A stretch of DNA of 64,000 bases from a virus. Position numbers and translations under genes: made by a program. The DNA is taken from positions 124,001 to 188,000 of IMG/VR virus record IMGVR_UViG_3300013005_000001; one strand, given 5' to 3'. A model generated the notes under the pieces. That model was not told where the DNA came from. It made no database searches and saw nothing but the letters and a program-made list of their open reading frames with translations. This document shows positions 6,176-14,416 of the stretch, in pieces (the stretch's first letter is position 1; each line of letters opens with the position of its first letter).

Positions 6176-6389
6176 TGGTATATTCTATCACAGGCTTAGT
6201 CTCAATTGCAGGTTTAGACTCAATGGCTTTTATTTTATCTATTACCTTTGCTTTTGCCTGTTTTAGTTGCCATCTCAACTCGTAATCTGCAGCAAGTGTT
6301 TTTTCGTTGATTTGATCTAACAACCTATATAATTTTTGTAGTTCCAATTGTTTGGGGCTCTTTTTTTGCAAGGGGAGAACGTCTTTCAT
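6168..6389 (-). CDS. Hypothetical protein upstream of recA, 73 aa
   Basis: I choose ATG 6389 (MKDVLPLQKK) over a longer in-frame start at 6440 because a good promoter (6409-6437) would put the transcript start near 6402. The protein is mostly one long charged helix (LQKLYRLLDQINEKTLAADYELRWQ in two blocks), likely a coiled coil, with a short Pro/Glu/Lys repeat at the end (SKPAIETKPVIE). Its stop overlaps the recA start. No family recognised; it may help position or regulate RecA, by operon context only. Confidence 0.6.
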   Translation of the reverse strand: MKDVLPLQKKSPKQLELQKLYRLLDQINEKTLAADYELRWQLKQAKAKVIDKIKAIESKPAIETKPVIEYTNG

Positions 6390-6408
6390 GATATACTTTG
6401 GGACAACA

Positions 6409-6437
6409 AATATAGCATAGAAGCACAGGAATAACAA
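6409..6437 (-). promoter_or_regulatory. Sigma70-like promoter of the recA operon
   Basis: On the minus strand TTGTTA (6432-6437) and TATATT (6409-6414) are 17 bases apart, four and five matches to the consensus. The start would lie near 6402, just ahead of ATG 6389. Confidence 0.55.
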
Positions 6438-6440
6438 CAC

Positions 6441-6590
6441 ATGAAAAAAGTAGAGTTTGATTTAGACTACGTTAGAGCCGTAAAGCTCTTGAAGACAAAG
6501 ATTAACACTCCGTATGACCTAATTAGGTACTGGGCATTTAGTGGTCCTTGTTTAGAACCACATCCAAAAATAGAAGATATTTCCGAATAG
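6441..6590 (+). CDS. Small hypothetical protein, 49 aa
   Basis: Rightward gene divergent from the recA operon: ATG 6441 with CACAGGA nine bases upstream, TAG at 6588-6590. It begins MKKVEFDLDYVRAVKLLKTK, then YDLIRYWAFSG, and ends in an acidic tail. The helical, amphipathic first half resembles small regulators, but I cannot assign a family. Four bases after its stop begins the consensus promoter of the next unit. Confidence 0.55.
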   Translation: MKKVEFDLDYVRAVKLLKTKINTPYDLIRYWAFSGPCLEPHPKIEDISE

Positions 6591-6593
6591 GAT

Positions 6594-6624
6594 TTGACAA
6601 GCACTGTGTAGTGAAGTGTATAAT
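6594..6624 (+). promoter_or_regulatory. Consensus sigma70 promoter
   Basis: TTGACA (6594-6599) and TATAAT (6619-6624), both perfect, with a 19-base spacer that is slightly long. It would transcribe the folded leader 6640-6775 and the Clp ATPase operon. Confidence 0.6.
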
Positions 6625-6639
6625 CTGTATACAGCAGCC

Positions 6640-6775
6640 CTATCTAACCTATGGGTTGGCCGTAGATAGCAAAGCATACACGTTAGTTTAATAATACTTC
6701 GTGTATCAATACACTAAACTATACGAGTGCTTAAAATTATTTTTAAGTTACTATAGGTTTAACAACCTAGGAGTT
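6640..6775 (+). ncRNA. Highly structured leader or small RNA
   Basis: Between the promoter and the ribosome binding site of 6781 there are four hairpins in a row: CTATCT-AACC/GGTT-AGATAG (6640-6669), a nested pair TAGTTTA/TAAACTA (6684-6721) enclosing GTGTA-TCAA-TACAC, then CTTAAAA-TTAT-TTTTAAG, then AGGTT-TAAC-AACCT just before AGGAG. No known riboswitch or tRNA was recognised. It could be a cis-regulatory leader, or a separate small RNA ending at the AT-rich hairpin. Confidence 0.45.
6748..6755 (+). promoter_or_regulatory. TTACTATA motif, copy 1
   Basis: GTTACTATAGG 33 bases before ATG 6781. One of about nine similar motifs 20-46 bases upstream of late genes; candidate late promoter element. 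Confidence 0.4.
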
Positions 6776-6780
6776 AGTGT

Positions 6781-7083
6781 ATGAGAATATATCAAATATT
6801 CTTTCCGGAATTAGCAACGTATGTTAAGTTTAAAGTTCTGGACCCAGAAGAAATCCAGAGTTTCTTATCGACATGCCATAAAGTTGAAACTGAATTAGAA
6901 TTTAAAAAATTTAAGAAAAAGGTCATTGAGCATTTTATTTTTAATTTAAAGAATGAAATCTCTGAATGCCTAAGAGCAATGTCACGCAAGTCTGCTGAGA
7001 AGTGCTTAGATGCTGCATACGCAGGATGCGTCATGCTAAATCCAGGTTTAGACATAGACCGGATGGATAAACATTGCTTATGA
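6781..7083 (+). CDS. N-terminal part of the CGG-recoded Clp ATPase, or a separate 100-aa protein
   Basis: ATG 6781 follows AGGAGTTAGTGT, a good ribosome binding site. In the zero frame the protein is 100 residues, helical and basic. Codon 94 is CGG (7060), and the frame stops seven codons later. If the C at 7060 is skipped, GGA-TGG-ATA continues without a stop into the AAA+ frame, producing one 492-residue protein with this as its N-terminal 93 residues. AAA+ proteins of the Clp family often carry such helical N-terminal adaptor domains. I favour the fused product because all other in-frame CGG codons behave alike, but the AAA+ frame also has its own ATG at 7091. Confidence 0.6.
   Translation: MRIYQIFFPELATYVKFKVLDPEEIQSFLSTCHKVETELEFKKFKKKVIEHFIFNLKNEISECLRAMSRKSAEKCLDAAYAGCVMLNPGLDIDRMDKHCL
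7060..7063 (+). other. CGGA +1 recoding site 3
   Basis: Context GAC-CGG-ATG. Skipping C gives GAC-GGA-TGG-ATA-AAC and an open frame through 7091 into the AAA+ ATPase. It is the only in-frame CGG of this gene. Confidence 0.6.
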
Positions 7084-7090
7084 TGCACCA

Positions 7091-8260
7091 ATGCATATTA
7101 ACCCATTTCTATTTGATGATGACGACGATTTAGCTTCTAAGGCTTTTCTTGATACTATTAAAAACTTTAGAGGCAAATTCCCCAAAGTAGACGAAGACGA
7201 CTTACCAATATCTGGTAATGCTAAAGAAAAAGCAGGAGTTAAGCCTAAACAGATTACTAAGCAAAAATTTCTTGGTTTAGAACCTTATCTTAAGAATAAT
7301 ATTATTGGCCAAGAGAATGCTGTAAGCGCTTTAATAAGTGCCTTAAGAAGATCTCAAACTGGATTACATGATCCAGATAGACCATTGGGTGTTTTCTTAT
7401 TTGCGGGATCTTCTGGTGTTGGAAAAACGCACCTTGCTAATGCCCTTCATAAATATTTATTTGGGTCAGACTATCCAATGGTCAGAATTGATTGCGGAGA
7501 GTTTCAACATAAACATGAGAACCAAAAACTAATAGGTTCCCCTCCCGGTTATGTTGGTCATGATGAAGGTGGGCAGCTAGTTAATTTAGTTAAAAAATAC
7601 CCATCAACCGTTGTTCTGTTGGATGAAGTAGAAAAAGCTCATCCAGATTTATGGAATACTTTTTTAAGAGTTTTTGATGATGGAGTATTAACTGACGGTA
7701 AAGGCGAAATTGTAGATTTTAAAAATACAATTATTATTATGACTACAAACCTTGGAAATGATAAAACATCAGAACATTTGCTTTCTGGTGGAGCTGGATT
7801 CACTAAAGATGTAAATTATAAAACCGGCACAAAGATAGTTCCAAATAGATCTATCGTTGAACGTAATACAAATGACGCAGTTAAAAAACATTTTAAACCA
7901 GAATTTTTAAATAGAATAGATAAAACTGTTATCTTTAATTATCTATCCGATGAAGACTGCTCAAAAATAGCCCAGCTAGAAATGTCAGTAATAGCTGACA
8001 AACTTTCTAAAAAAGGTTTTTCAATGCAGTACAACGACAACGTTATCTCTGGATTAATAGCAGAAGGCATAGACTCTATAAAGGGGGCTAGAGGTCTAGC
8101 ACAAATAAGAAGAGATAAAATAGAATCTCAATTAGCAGAATCAATAATGGACAATCCATCTCCTAGAGGTTCCATATTCCAAATAGACTATGAAGATTCT
8201 ATATTTAAGTTTAATGTAATTAAGCCGTCTAAAAAACAGGACTTAATAAAAGAAGTATAG
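7091..8260 (+). CDS. Clp/HSP100-type AAA+ ATPase
   Basis: An ATP-driven unfoldase or disaggregase of the ClpA/ClpB second-domain type. Counting from ATG 7091: Walker A GSSGVGKT at 106-113, pore loop GYVGH at 153-157, Walker B LLDE at 176-179 followed by VEKAHPD, sensor-1 TTN ending at 220, arginine finger in EFLNRID (R275) and sensor-2 GARGL (R334). There is one AAA+ module and no ClpP-binding IGL/F loop that I can see, so it may remodel virion or host proteins rather than feed a protease. It probably forms the C-terminal part of a 492-residue protein starting at 6781. It heads the morphogenesis region. Confidence 0.9.
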   Translation: MHINPFLFDDDDDLASKAFLDTIKNFRGKFPKVDEDDLPISGNAKEKAGVKPKQITKQKFLGLEPYLKNNIIGQENAVSALISALRRSQTGLHDPDRPLGVFLFAGSSGVGKTHLANALHKYLFGSDYPMVRIDCGEFQHKHENQKLIGSPPGYVGHDEGGQLVNLVKKYPSTVVLLDEVEKAHPDLWNTFLRVFDDGVLTDGKGEIVDFKNTIIIMTTNLGNDKTSEHLLSGGAGFTKDVNYKTGTKIVPNRSIVERNTNDAVKKHFKPEFLNRIDKTVIFNYLSDEDCSKIAQLEMSVIADKLSKKGFSMQYNDNVISGLIAEGIDSIKGARGLAQIRRDKIESQLAESIMDNPSPRGSIFQIDYEDSIFKFNVIKPSKKQDLIKEV

Positions 8261-8268
8261 TTACTATA
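8261..8268 (+). promoter_or_regulatory. TTACTATA motif, copy 2
   Basis: GTTACTATAAAG directly after the stop of the AAA+ gene and 40 bases before ATG 8301; candidate late promoter element. Confidence 0.4.
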
Positions 8269-8300
8269 AAGTGGTAAATAGTTTAATCTAGGAGGCAACA

Positions 8301-8492
8301 ATGCCAGCATCAGGTACATCAACGGGAGCTATGGGTTTGATACCAAAAGCTAAAAGCTTAGCAAAAGGCTTGGGTTACAAAAAAGGTGCTGCACTTGCAG
8401 CAGGTGTAGTCGGTGCAGGTGCCATGATGAGAAGAAGAAAATCAGGACTTGATCAAATGCCAGGTAGACCAACTGGAATAAGGAATTACTAA
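8301..8492 (+). CDS. Small basic Gly/Ala-rich protein, 63 aa
   Basis: ATG 8301 follows TAGGAGGCAACA. The product has an Ala/Gly-rich hydrophobic stretch (GAALAAGVVGAGAMM, about 29-43) followed by RRRK, so it could be a single-pass membrane or membrane-active peptide, or a small packaged basic protein. It is adjacent (one base) to a similar basic gene at 8494. No family recognised. Like the genes downstream it resembles internal virion proteins in composition. Confidence 0.6.
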   Translation: MPASGTSTGAMGLIPKAKSLAKGLGYKKGAALAAGVVGAGAMMRRRKSGLDQMPGRPTGIRNY

Positions 8493-8493
8493 A

Positions 8494-8766
8494 ATGGCTA
8501 GATTAAACTCAATGTACAGATCTATTGGCTCAATGGCTCAAACAGTTCTTCGTGGCACTACACCTCTTGCCCCAGCTGGGATGAGAGGATCGGCATCAGC
8601 ACGACTTGCAGCTACGAGGGCATCACAAACAAAAACTGGCAAAAGAGTAGTCGGAGGTGCTGCTGCAATGGGTATGATGGGCATGGCAAACAGAAGAGAT
8701 CCGGTTAGCTCATATAACCCAAGAAGGCCAGTTATGCCAGTTCCGCAAAATGGAAGACCAATGTAA
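8494..8766 (+). CDS. Small basic Ala/Met-rich protein, 90 aa
   Basis: Starts one base after the previous stop. Rich in Arg, Ala, Gly and Met, with a short hydrophobic stretch (VVGGAAAMGMMGMA, about 51-64) and a C-terminal tail of proline/arginine (YNPRRPVMPVPQ). Shares its style with the 63-residue neighbour, so the two may be diverged relatives. Very basic, so binding of DNA or an acidic virion surface is plausible. No family recognised. Confidence 0.6.
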   Translation: MARLNSMYRSIGSMAQTVLRGTTPLAPAGMRGSASARLAATRASQTKTGKRVVGGAAAMGMMGMANRRDPVSSYNPRRPVMPVPQNGRPM

Positions 8767-8767
8767 T

Positions 8768-9178
8768 ATGACTAATTGGGAAAGTTTTATTAACGAGTCA
8801 GGTGATTTTGAATTGCCCAACTTTTTATATAGAACTATTAATGATTTGATGAAACAATCTTTAGATATGGGAACGCTATTGTCTAATGACCAACATAAGT
8901 TAAGGGCTTATAAAGAACAGACTAAAAAAATGTTTAAAGCACGTTGGTTTGAGATAGCTAAAGCTCTTGAATTTTTTAATATAATAGATCCATGCATTTG
9001 TTCTCTAAGCGAGAAAGAACTATACTGTGATGTTTGCAAAGGTGCAAGATTCATAATTAGTTCAACGTTAACAGCTGACGAAATGAAGGAAGTTGGTTTT
9101 TTCATTAATGCAGCAGATAACTTAGAAATAGTTAATAAGCTTCAAAAAAGTCTTAACGAAATATTGATGGATCGTTAA
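8768..9178 (+). CDS. Cysteine-cluster hypothetical protein, 136 aa
   Basis: I choose ATG 8768, one base after the previous stop, over an upstream ATG (8750) that overlaps the previous gene and lacks a ribosome binding site. A cysteine cluster CICSLSEKELYCDVC (about 77-91) gives CxC-x8-CxxC, four ligands enough for a zinc site. The rest is helical. The gene is followed after two bases by the zinc-ribbon gene 9181. No family recognised; context suggests a morphogenesis or packaging accessory factor. Confidence 0.6.
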   Translation: MTNWESFINESGDFELPNFLYRTINDLMKQSLDMGTLLSNDQHKLRAYKEQTKKMFKARWFEIAKALEFFNIIDPCICSLSEKELYCDVCKGARFIISSTLTADEMKEVGFFINAADNLEIVNKLQKSLNEILMDR

Positions 9179-9180
9179 AT

Positions 9181-9354
9181 GTGTTATGTCCAAGGTGTGA
9201 TTCTAAACTAGAAAACATCGTAGAGTTCTTTGTAGAAGAACCTGAATTTATATATACAAAAGAATATTATTGTACTAAATGTAAAAGTTCTATGATAGAA
9301 CATTTTGACAACAATGGTTTCTATGCAACAGAGTGGATTGATTTTAATGTCTAA
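9181..9354 (+). CDS. Zinc-ribbon protein with GTG start, 57 aa
   Basis: GTG at 9181 lies two bases after the previous stop; TAA at 9352-9354. CPRC at 3-6 and CTKC at 31-34 form a textbook zinc ribbon, preceded and followed by acidic beta-rich sequence. No ATG exists in this frame before the first knuckle. Its end overlaps the start of the next gene (AATGTCTAA), so translation is coupled. Resembles small phage zinc-finger adaptors; the partner is unknown. Confidence 0.65.
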   Translation: MLCPRCDSKLENIVEFFVEEPEFIYTKEYYCTKCKSSMIEHFDNNGFYATEWIDFNV

Positions 9355-10063
9355 TATAGAAAAAGCAAATAATAAAAATGGTTTCATGAAAGAGTTTGAG
9401 TCTTTAAGACCAGACCTTTTTTTTCCAGATCATTGGAATGAAGAGCAAGTAAATAAAGCTATAGAGTTGGTTCGACCACAAAAAACAAGAACAGCAATGT
9501 TCTCATCTATCCCAATGAATTGCGAAGCAGAGAAATGCGTATACGCTTCAACTTGTCCTTTATTAAAAGAAAATGTTGCTCCAAAGAATAACCCATGTCC
9601 AATAGAGATGTCAATGGTTTCTCAATTTACTACTGAATATCTTGATCAATTAGATGTTAATCCAAACAACCTTGTAGAAGTTTCAATGGTTAGAGATTTA
9701 GTTGATCAAGAAGTTCAATATATGAGAAAAACAAAACTCCTTGCTAAGGAACACTTTATTCAAGAAAATGTTATTGGAGTTGATCAAGATGGTCAACCAA
9801 TTCTTAAAAAAGAATTACACTTGGCGGTAGAATTAGAAGATAAACTACACAAGCGTCGCAAAGATCTTAGAAATCAACTACTTGCAACAAGAGAAGCTAA
9901 AGCTAAAGTTGGTCAAGTTCAACTCGATACAGCACAAGCAATTTCAGATATTATTAATAAAGTTCAATCTATAGAAAATCAAAGAGAAAAAATTCTTAAA
10001 CAAAAACTTGGAACTTATGAGATAGATGATTATATCGAATCACAGGAAATAAAGGATGAGTAA
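9347..10063 (+). CDS. Cysteine-motif helical protein, 238 aa
   Basis: I choose ATG 9347 (MSNIEKANNK), which overlaps the previous stop, over an earlier in-frame ATG at 9305 inside the zinc-ribbon gene. Residues 59-84 hold C-x4-C-x5-C-x13-C (C59, C64, C70, C84) in a context CPLLKE...CPIEM, which looks like a metal or iron-sulphur site. The C-terminal half is a long charged coiled coil (about 150-225). It overlaps the next gene by eight bases. By position it might be a packaging or terminase partner, but I see no small-terminase signature and do not call it one. Confidence 0.55.
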   Translation: MSNIEKANNKNGFMKEFESLRPDLFFPDHWNEEQVNKAIELVRPQKTRTAMFSSIPMNCEAEKCVYASTCPLLKENVAPKNNPCPIEMSMVSQFTTEYLDQLDVNPNNLVEVSMVRDLVDQEVQYMRKTKLLAKEHFIQENVIGVDQDGQPILKKELHLAVELEDKLHKRRKDLRNQLLATREAKAKVGQVQLDTAQAISDIINKVQSIENQREKILKQKLGTYEIDDYIESQEIKDE

Positions 10064-13000
10064 ACTTGACGATTTAGTCGGGATGTACATGAGGATGCTT
10101 CCTGACAGGACAGAAGAGGAAATAAGAGCTCAAGTAATGCGAAATGCAAGAATAGGAGCTAATCCTTCATTGTCCTCATCTGTGTTAGACATGGATCCAC
10201 CAAGCCGAATAATAAGCGGATTAAGAGATTTGCACGATTCTTATCAAAGAGCTTTAGAAGCAGAGTTGGAAATGCCAATGTCAACTATAGAAAAAAGTCG
10301 AACAATTGAAACTGCAAGGTCACTTCCAACCATGAATTTGCATTTAATATCAGACAGAACAACTAGAGAAACACTTGATCGTCAGTGGCAAGACTTAGTA
10401 TTGGGTCCACTTCCTGGAGGAGTTGGATTACCATCCATTCCATCTATATCAGGAAACGTTAGGTCACAAAGCGTTTATGCTAACATGCCACAACCCTTAC
10501 CGGGGCAACCAGCTCATCCATTGTCAGTTATAATGTCAGGTAGGGCTATTTCAGTCTCTAATGAAAAAATAGGAGAAACAGCAATGACAATTTCTTCTGC
10601 CAATATTCCAACTCCTGAATATTTGGAAACCTTGATGGCTAGAGCATCAGTAGGTCATGATAGTGTAATAAAAAAAGCAATTAGTGATGGAAGAAGATTG
10701 AGAATAATGACTTCTGACATTGAAACAGGTGGAGTTGGTCCTTATGATCTGGCTAGATCTGTCTTTTCGCAAACTTATGAAATGCCAACAGATACTGCAG
10801 GAGCAACTCTTTCTTCGGCCCTAGATGGTCTCGCTCCAACATCAGACACTTTTGACTTTCACATGTTGCTTCCCGAAATGCAAACCCTAACAAGGGGACA
10901 AAGAGGTGGTGCACCTTCTGTAAAACTAGGTGGACGTTTAGCTGAGATTGAAACTGGAAGATTTTTACCGGGTGGAGGAACTGCAGCTGGAACTGGAAAA
11001 ATATTTGACCTTACAACAAAAGTAGGAAGAACTGAATCAGCAGAAGAGCTATTTAAATATCTTGAATCAATAGCAGATGAAGATACACTTTTACTTGGTA
11101 ACAACTTTGTTAATTTTGACATACCAAAATTAATAGCGACCGCATCTACTCTCGAAGAGTTTATGAAAATTCCAGGGGCTACAGAAATGTTAGACGCAGT
11201 AAAAGCAAAAGCTGGCAGCGATAGTGTTATAGACGTTACTGAAATGTCTAGACAATATTTATCTGGAAAAATAACAGAAAGAATGACAAACTTAGTAATG
11301 ACTCCTGAAGTCCTCATAGAGCGTGGGTTCACTTCTTTGTTATCTCAAGAAAGCTTAATGAAAGCTGGAATAGTTGGGGAAGGCGTTAAACCTTTCAGTA
11401 TTGAAAACATGGTTACATCAACAAATGTATTGGAACAAATGTATGATTCACCCGTTCCTGGTATGCAACAAGCTGTACTGGATTTAGCTGGTGGATCTCA
11501 CATTGCGTCATTGGACGCACAATTATCTATGTCTTTATTTAGCGGCATGGCGGATCAAAGTTTAGATATAATAGATCCAGCGAATAGACCAGACCTATCT
11601 ACAGATAGAGGGCGAGCAATAGCTCGTGCGCTAAATGCAGTTAGTAGAGCTAGTGCAACCGTACCTACTTCTAATATAGCAAGCATGGGAGAAATATCAG
11701 ATCAAGTATTTAATTTCTTAACCGATACATCTGGCGCTTCAGATAGAACTTTGATGGGCGCAAGAGTTCAAACAATAGACCATACAACTGGTCAAGTAGA
11801 TGGCTTTATTCATTATAATCCTAAAATAGGTGCATACGAAAAGGTCTTCTCAGACGCAAGTAAAGCAGTAGACCCAACAACCGGAACAACTGCAATTCCA
11901 AGAATGATTGCTAGAAATAAAATTAGACAAGCAATGTCTGAAGAAACAACTGTTACACGACCAGATGGATCTACGTATACGCAATATGGAAAAAACGTTA
12001 TTTCTACTGGAATAAATGTTGCAGAAGCAAGTCAGATGAACTCTACATTAGCAGCAGTTTCAAGATTCTCTGGACTTTCAACAATAGCTAAAGGACCAGG
12101 AGCATTCCTTTCAACTGAGGCGGACGAAGATGCATTTGTCAGAGGAATGACGGCTACCAGAAAACATATAGGATTTCCACACTTAAGAGATACACCAGAT
12201 TCAGTAACTTCAGGTTCAAGGAAACTTATTAATAATATGAGAGGAAGATTTGACGCTCCCACCGATGCTGCTATGGTAGCAGCTCAAGACGCAGTTTATG
12301 AATCAGGAGCAGGACTAGCTGTTTTGGATCCAGTTGCAAGAGCTCGCTTTGTTGCCATCTCTACGCAAACTGCTCATGTTCCATATGAAGGTGACATGAC
12401 TGAAATGGCTAAACAGATAGCAAGAAGATCAGAAGCGCAAAAAGCTTTAGCAGAAGGTCGAGTCATGACCAATGATGAAATTGAAGCTGTTGTATCTGCA
12501 ATGCATCCTGAACAACTTCGTTCAATAAATACAATAGCAAAAACAACTTCGGAATATATATCTGAACAAACAATATCGCATATTCCAGTAATACAAAGAA
12601 CTAGGTTAATTAGTCGTCAAACATTGCAGCCGACTAAGCCATTAATATCTGGTTCAGTACTTTCTCAAATGAGAGTAAAAGATGCTTCTGGAACTGAAGT
12701 TCCAATTGTAGAATCTGCATTTTGGAAAAAAGCTGGATTAGATACCTCTACTCTATCTATTGTAAAAGCTGGACAAAGAGATATCGTTAACTTAGTTGCT
12801 GGCAAAGGAGGAATGTCAAGAGAAAACGCAACAACTTTTACAGAATCTTTAGTAGGAGTATTAAGGCAAAAAGCTTTATTATCTGAAGATCAAATGGTGG
12901 AACAAGGTATTTCATACAGCGTTGAAGAAGCGCAACATATTAAAAGTTTGTTTATAGCGGGTGACGCTTCTGCTGAAAGACTAAAACAATTTTCTGAAGG

Positions 13001-13733
13001 ATTAACAGAAAGGTTAATAGAATCTGGTCCTGCCATTGGAGCATATGAAGGGTCAGTAGCACAGGGCGTCGGAGCAGTAGTTAAAGCAGCTGGTTCAGAA
13101 GTTGGTAACGATCAACCAGCCATAGATCTAGGATTGGTATTTCAAACTCAAAGAATTGGTGAAGAAACAATTAGCTTCTCAGGAACAATTCCACAAGCTG
13201 CAAGAGATCAATTAAACCATATGGGAGGCGCTGAATCGGTCGCAGTTAATGCAGAGCTAAGTGGCAACTTAATGGAAGAGCATTTACAAGCTTTAGGAAA
13301 AGCTGATTCTAGTGAAACATTTAGGGAAAAGCTAAAAAAAGTTTTCCACAGAGACAGAGTAGACACTGGAATATTTGGAAGCAGCATTGGTAGAAACAGA
13401 AGAGATAGGGATATATCTATTTTGGATGGTTTAGCTAAAATTAAGCCAAAATTAGCAATGGGAGCAATTGCTGTTGGAGCAGCAAGTGCTGGTTACTATT
13501 TAGCTAAGAAAAACAGACAAAACAAAATGTATGATGACCCCATGAGTCAACAGCCTTATGAAGATTCAGGTCTTGTTCAGGAAGCAAATTTTGGAATCCA
13601 ACAAGATAATCAACAAACAAGCGCTAGAAGAGATCCTTTGGTGACTGCTGGAGTTGTTGGAAACTTGGATAGAAATAAGATTGGGCACACAGGTATGGGT
13701 CCAAATAAATACAACCATCTTTACGGAGGATAG
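10056..13733 (+). CDS. 1,225-aa protein with DnaQ-like exonuclease signature and C-terminal membrane segment
   Basis: The protein starts inside the previous gene. A DEDDh-type 3'-5' exonuclease pattern is visible: SDIETGG (D221, E223) as Exo I, LGNNFVNFD (D355) as Exo II, then FSIENMV, and GGSHIASLDAQL (H482, D487) as Exo III with H-x4-D spacing. These are the metal-binding residues of the DnaQ/RNase T fold. The rest is long, Ala/Ser/Thr-rich and resembles internal virion proteins. Near the end, about 1132-1150, is an Ala/Gly hydrophobic helix followed by KKNR. With the next two glycine-zipper proteins it could be an internal head or injected protein. The enzymatic call rests on motifs only. 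Confidence 0.55.
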   Translation: MSKLDDLVGMYMRMLPDRTEEEIRAQVMRNARIGANPSLSSSVLDMDPPSRIISGLRDLHDSYQRALEAELEMPMSTIEKSRTIETARSLPTMNLHLISDRTTRETLDRQWQDLVLGPLPGGVGLPSIPSISGNVRSQSVYANMPQPLPGQPAHPLSVIMSGRAISVSNEKIGETAMTISSANIPTPEYLETLMARASVGHDSVIKKAISDGRRLRIMTSDIETGGVGPYDLARSVFSQTYEMPTDTAGATLSSALDGLAPTSDTFDFHMLLPEMQTLTRGQRGGAPSVKLGGRLAEIETGRFLPGGGTAAGTGKIFDLTTKVGRTESAEELFKYLESIADEDTLLLGNNFVNFDIPKLIATASTLEEFMKIPGATEMLDAVKAKAGSDSVIDVTEMSRQYLSGKITERMTNLVMTPEVLIERGFTSLLSQESLMKAGIVGEGVKPFSIENMVTSTNVLEQMYDSPVPGMQQAVLDLAGGSHIASLDAQLSMSLFSGMADQSLDIIDPANRPDLSTDRGRAIARALNAVSRASATVPTSNIASMGEISDQVFNFLTDTSGASDRTLMGARVQTIDHTTGQVDGFIHYNPKIGAYEKVFSDASKAVDPTTGTTAIPRMIARNKIRQAMSEETTVTRPDGSTYTQYGKNVISTGINVAEASQMNSTLAAVSRFSGLSTIAKGPGAFLSTEADEDAFVRGMTATRKHIGFPHLRDTPDSVTSGSRKLINNMRGRFDAPTDAAMVAAQDAVYESGAGLAVLDPVARARFVAISTQTAHVPYEGDMTEMAKQIARRSEAQKALAEGRVMTNDEIEAVVSAMHPEQLRSINTIAKTTSEYISEQTISHIPVIQRTRLISRQTLQPTKPLISGSVLSQMRVKDASGTEVPIVESAFWKKAGLDTSTLSIVKAGQRDIVNLVAGKGGMSRENATTFTESLVGVLRQKALLSEDQMVEQGISYSVEEAQHIKSLFIAGDASAERLKQFSEGLTERLIESGPAIGAYEGSVAQGVGAVVKAAGSEVGNDQPAIDLGLVFQTQRIGEETISFSGTIPQAARDQLNHMGGAESVAVNAELSGNLMEEHLQALGKADSSETFREKLKKVFHRDRVDTGIFGSSIGRNRRDRDISILDGLAKIKPKLAMGAIAVGAASAGYYLAKKNRQNKMYDDPMSQQPYEDSGLVQEANFGIQQDNQQTSARRDPLVTAGVVGNLDRNKIGHTGMGPNKYNHLYGG

Positions 13734-13735
13734 AA

Positions 13736-14416
13736 ATGCCTATAAACCTAGGTTCAGTAAGTGCAGGCATATCAACTGGTAGAAGCATGTTATCCATGAT
13801 GGGATCATCTGGTGTTGGTCAAGTAGCCAAAGATGTAATGGGTTCTAGAAAAGCTCAAGGAGCAGTACTTGGTGGATTGTTTTTAGCTGGCATTGGAAAA
13901 GAAGTAGTAAGGCCAACTATTAAAGCTGGATTAGATGTAGCTTTTGATGATCCAGATGCAGACCAAAAAATGTTGGGAACAGATCTAACTCCTTCAATGT
14001 TGATCGGTGCTAATATACAAGGTCCCGTAGGAAGCGTTGCAAGGGGTGCTAACGCTTACAGATTTGGAGTTGGTGGCACTAACCCATACGACACTCAAAA
14101 GAATGTAGGAAGGGCTGGAGGAATCATCGGTGCTGTTGGTGGTGGCATTTATGGTTATACAAAAGGAATTGCTGGACAAAGAGGAAATAAAGGAGCAATA
14201 ATCGGAGCTATTGCTGGCGGAGCTGCTGGAAACGTAGCTGGTAGAGTAACTGGTGCAGCTGGGTCTTTAATGTTTGCTAAAAACTATGCACAAACAAATG
14301 CACAAATATTAAACGAATCTCCTTTTTATAATAGATCATTAATGACAGCAGACAGAATGAACGCAAGAGGTGACATTGTTCTCGGTGCCCATAACACTAG
14401 AAGGGGTCAATACTAA
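13736..14416 (+). CDS. Glycine-zipper membrane-active protein, 226 aa
   Basis: Starts two bases after the previous stop and shares its last base with the next ATG. It contains several glycine-zipper stretches, for example AVLGGLFLAGIG (about 43-54), GGIIGAVGGGIYG (about 128-140) and GAIIGAIAGGAAG (about 154-166), which usually form tightly packed membrane helices. The termini are polar. In phage virions such proteins often line an ejection channel or insert into the host membrane; here that is inferred from sequence character and from neighbours of the same type. Confidence 0.6.
   Translation: MPINLGSVSAGISTGRSMLSMMGSSGVGQVAKDVMGSRKAQGAVLGGLFLAGIGKEVVRPTIKAGLDVAFDDPDADQKMLGTDLTPSMLIGANIQGPVGSVARGANAYRFGVGGTNPYDTQKNVGRAGGIIGAVGGGIYGYTKGIAGQRGNKGAIIGAIAGGAAGNVAGRVTGAAGSLMFAKNYAQTNAQILNESPFYNRSLMTADRMNARGDIVLGAHNTRRGQY

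Noticed and set aside
6594-6780. tRNA gene in the folded leader
   Set aside because: The hairpins do not form a cloverleaf, and no T-loop GTTCRA or CCA-end is in place.
9347-10063. Calling the Cys-motif protein the small terminase subunit
   Set aside because: It lacks a recognisable DNA-binding helix-turn-helix and is separated from terL by three large genes.
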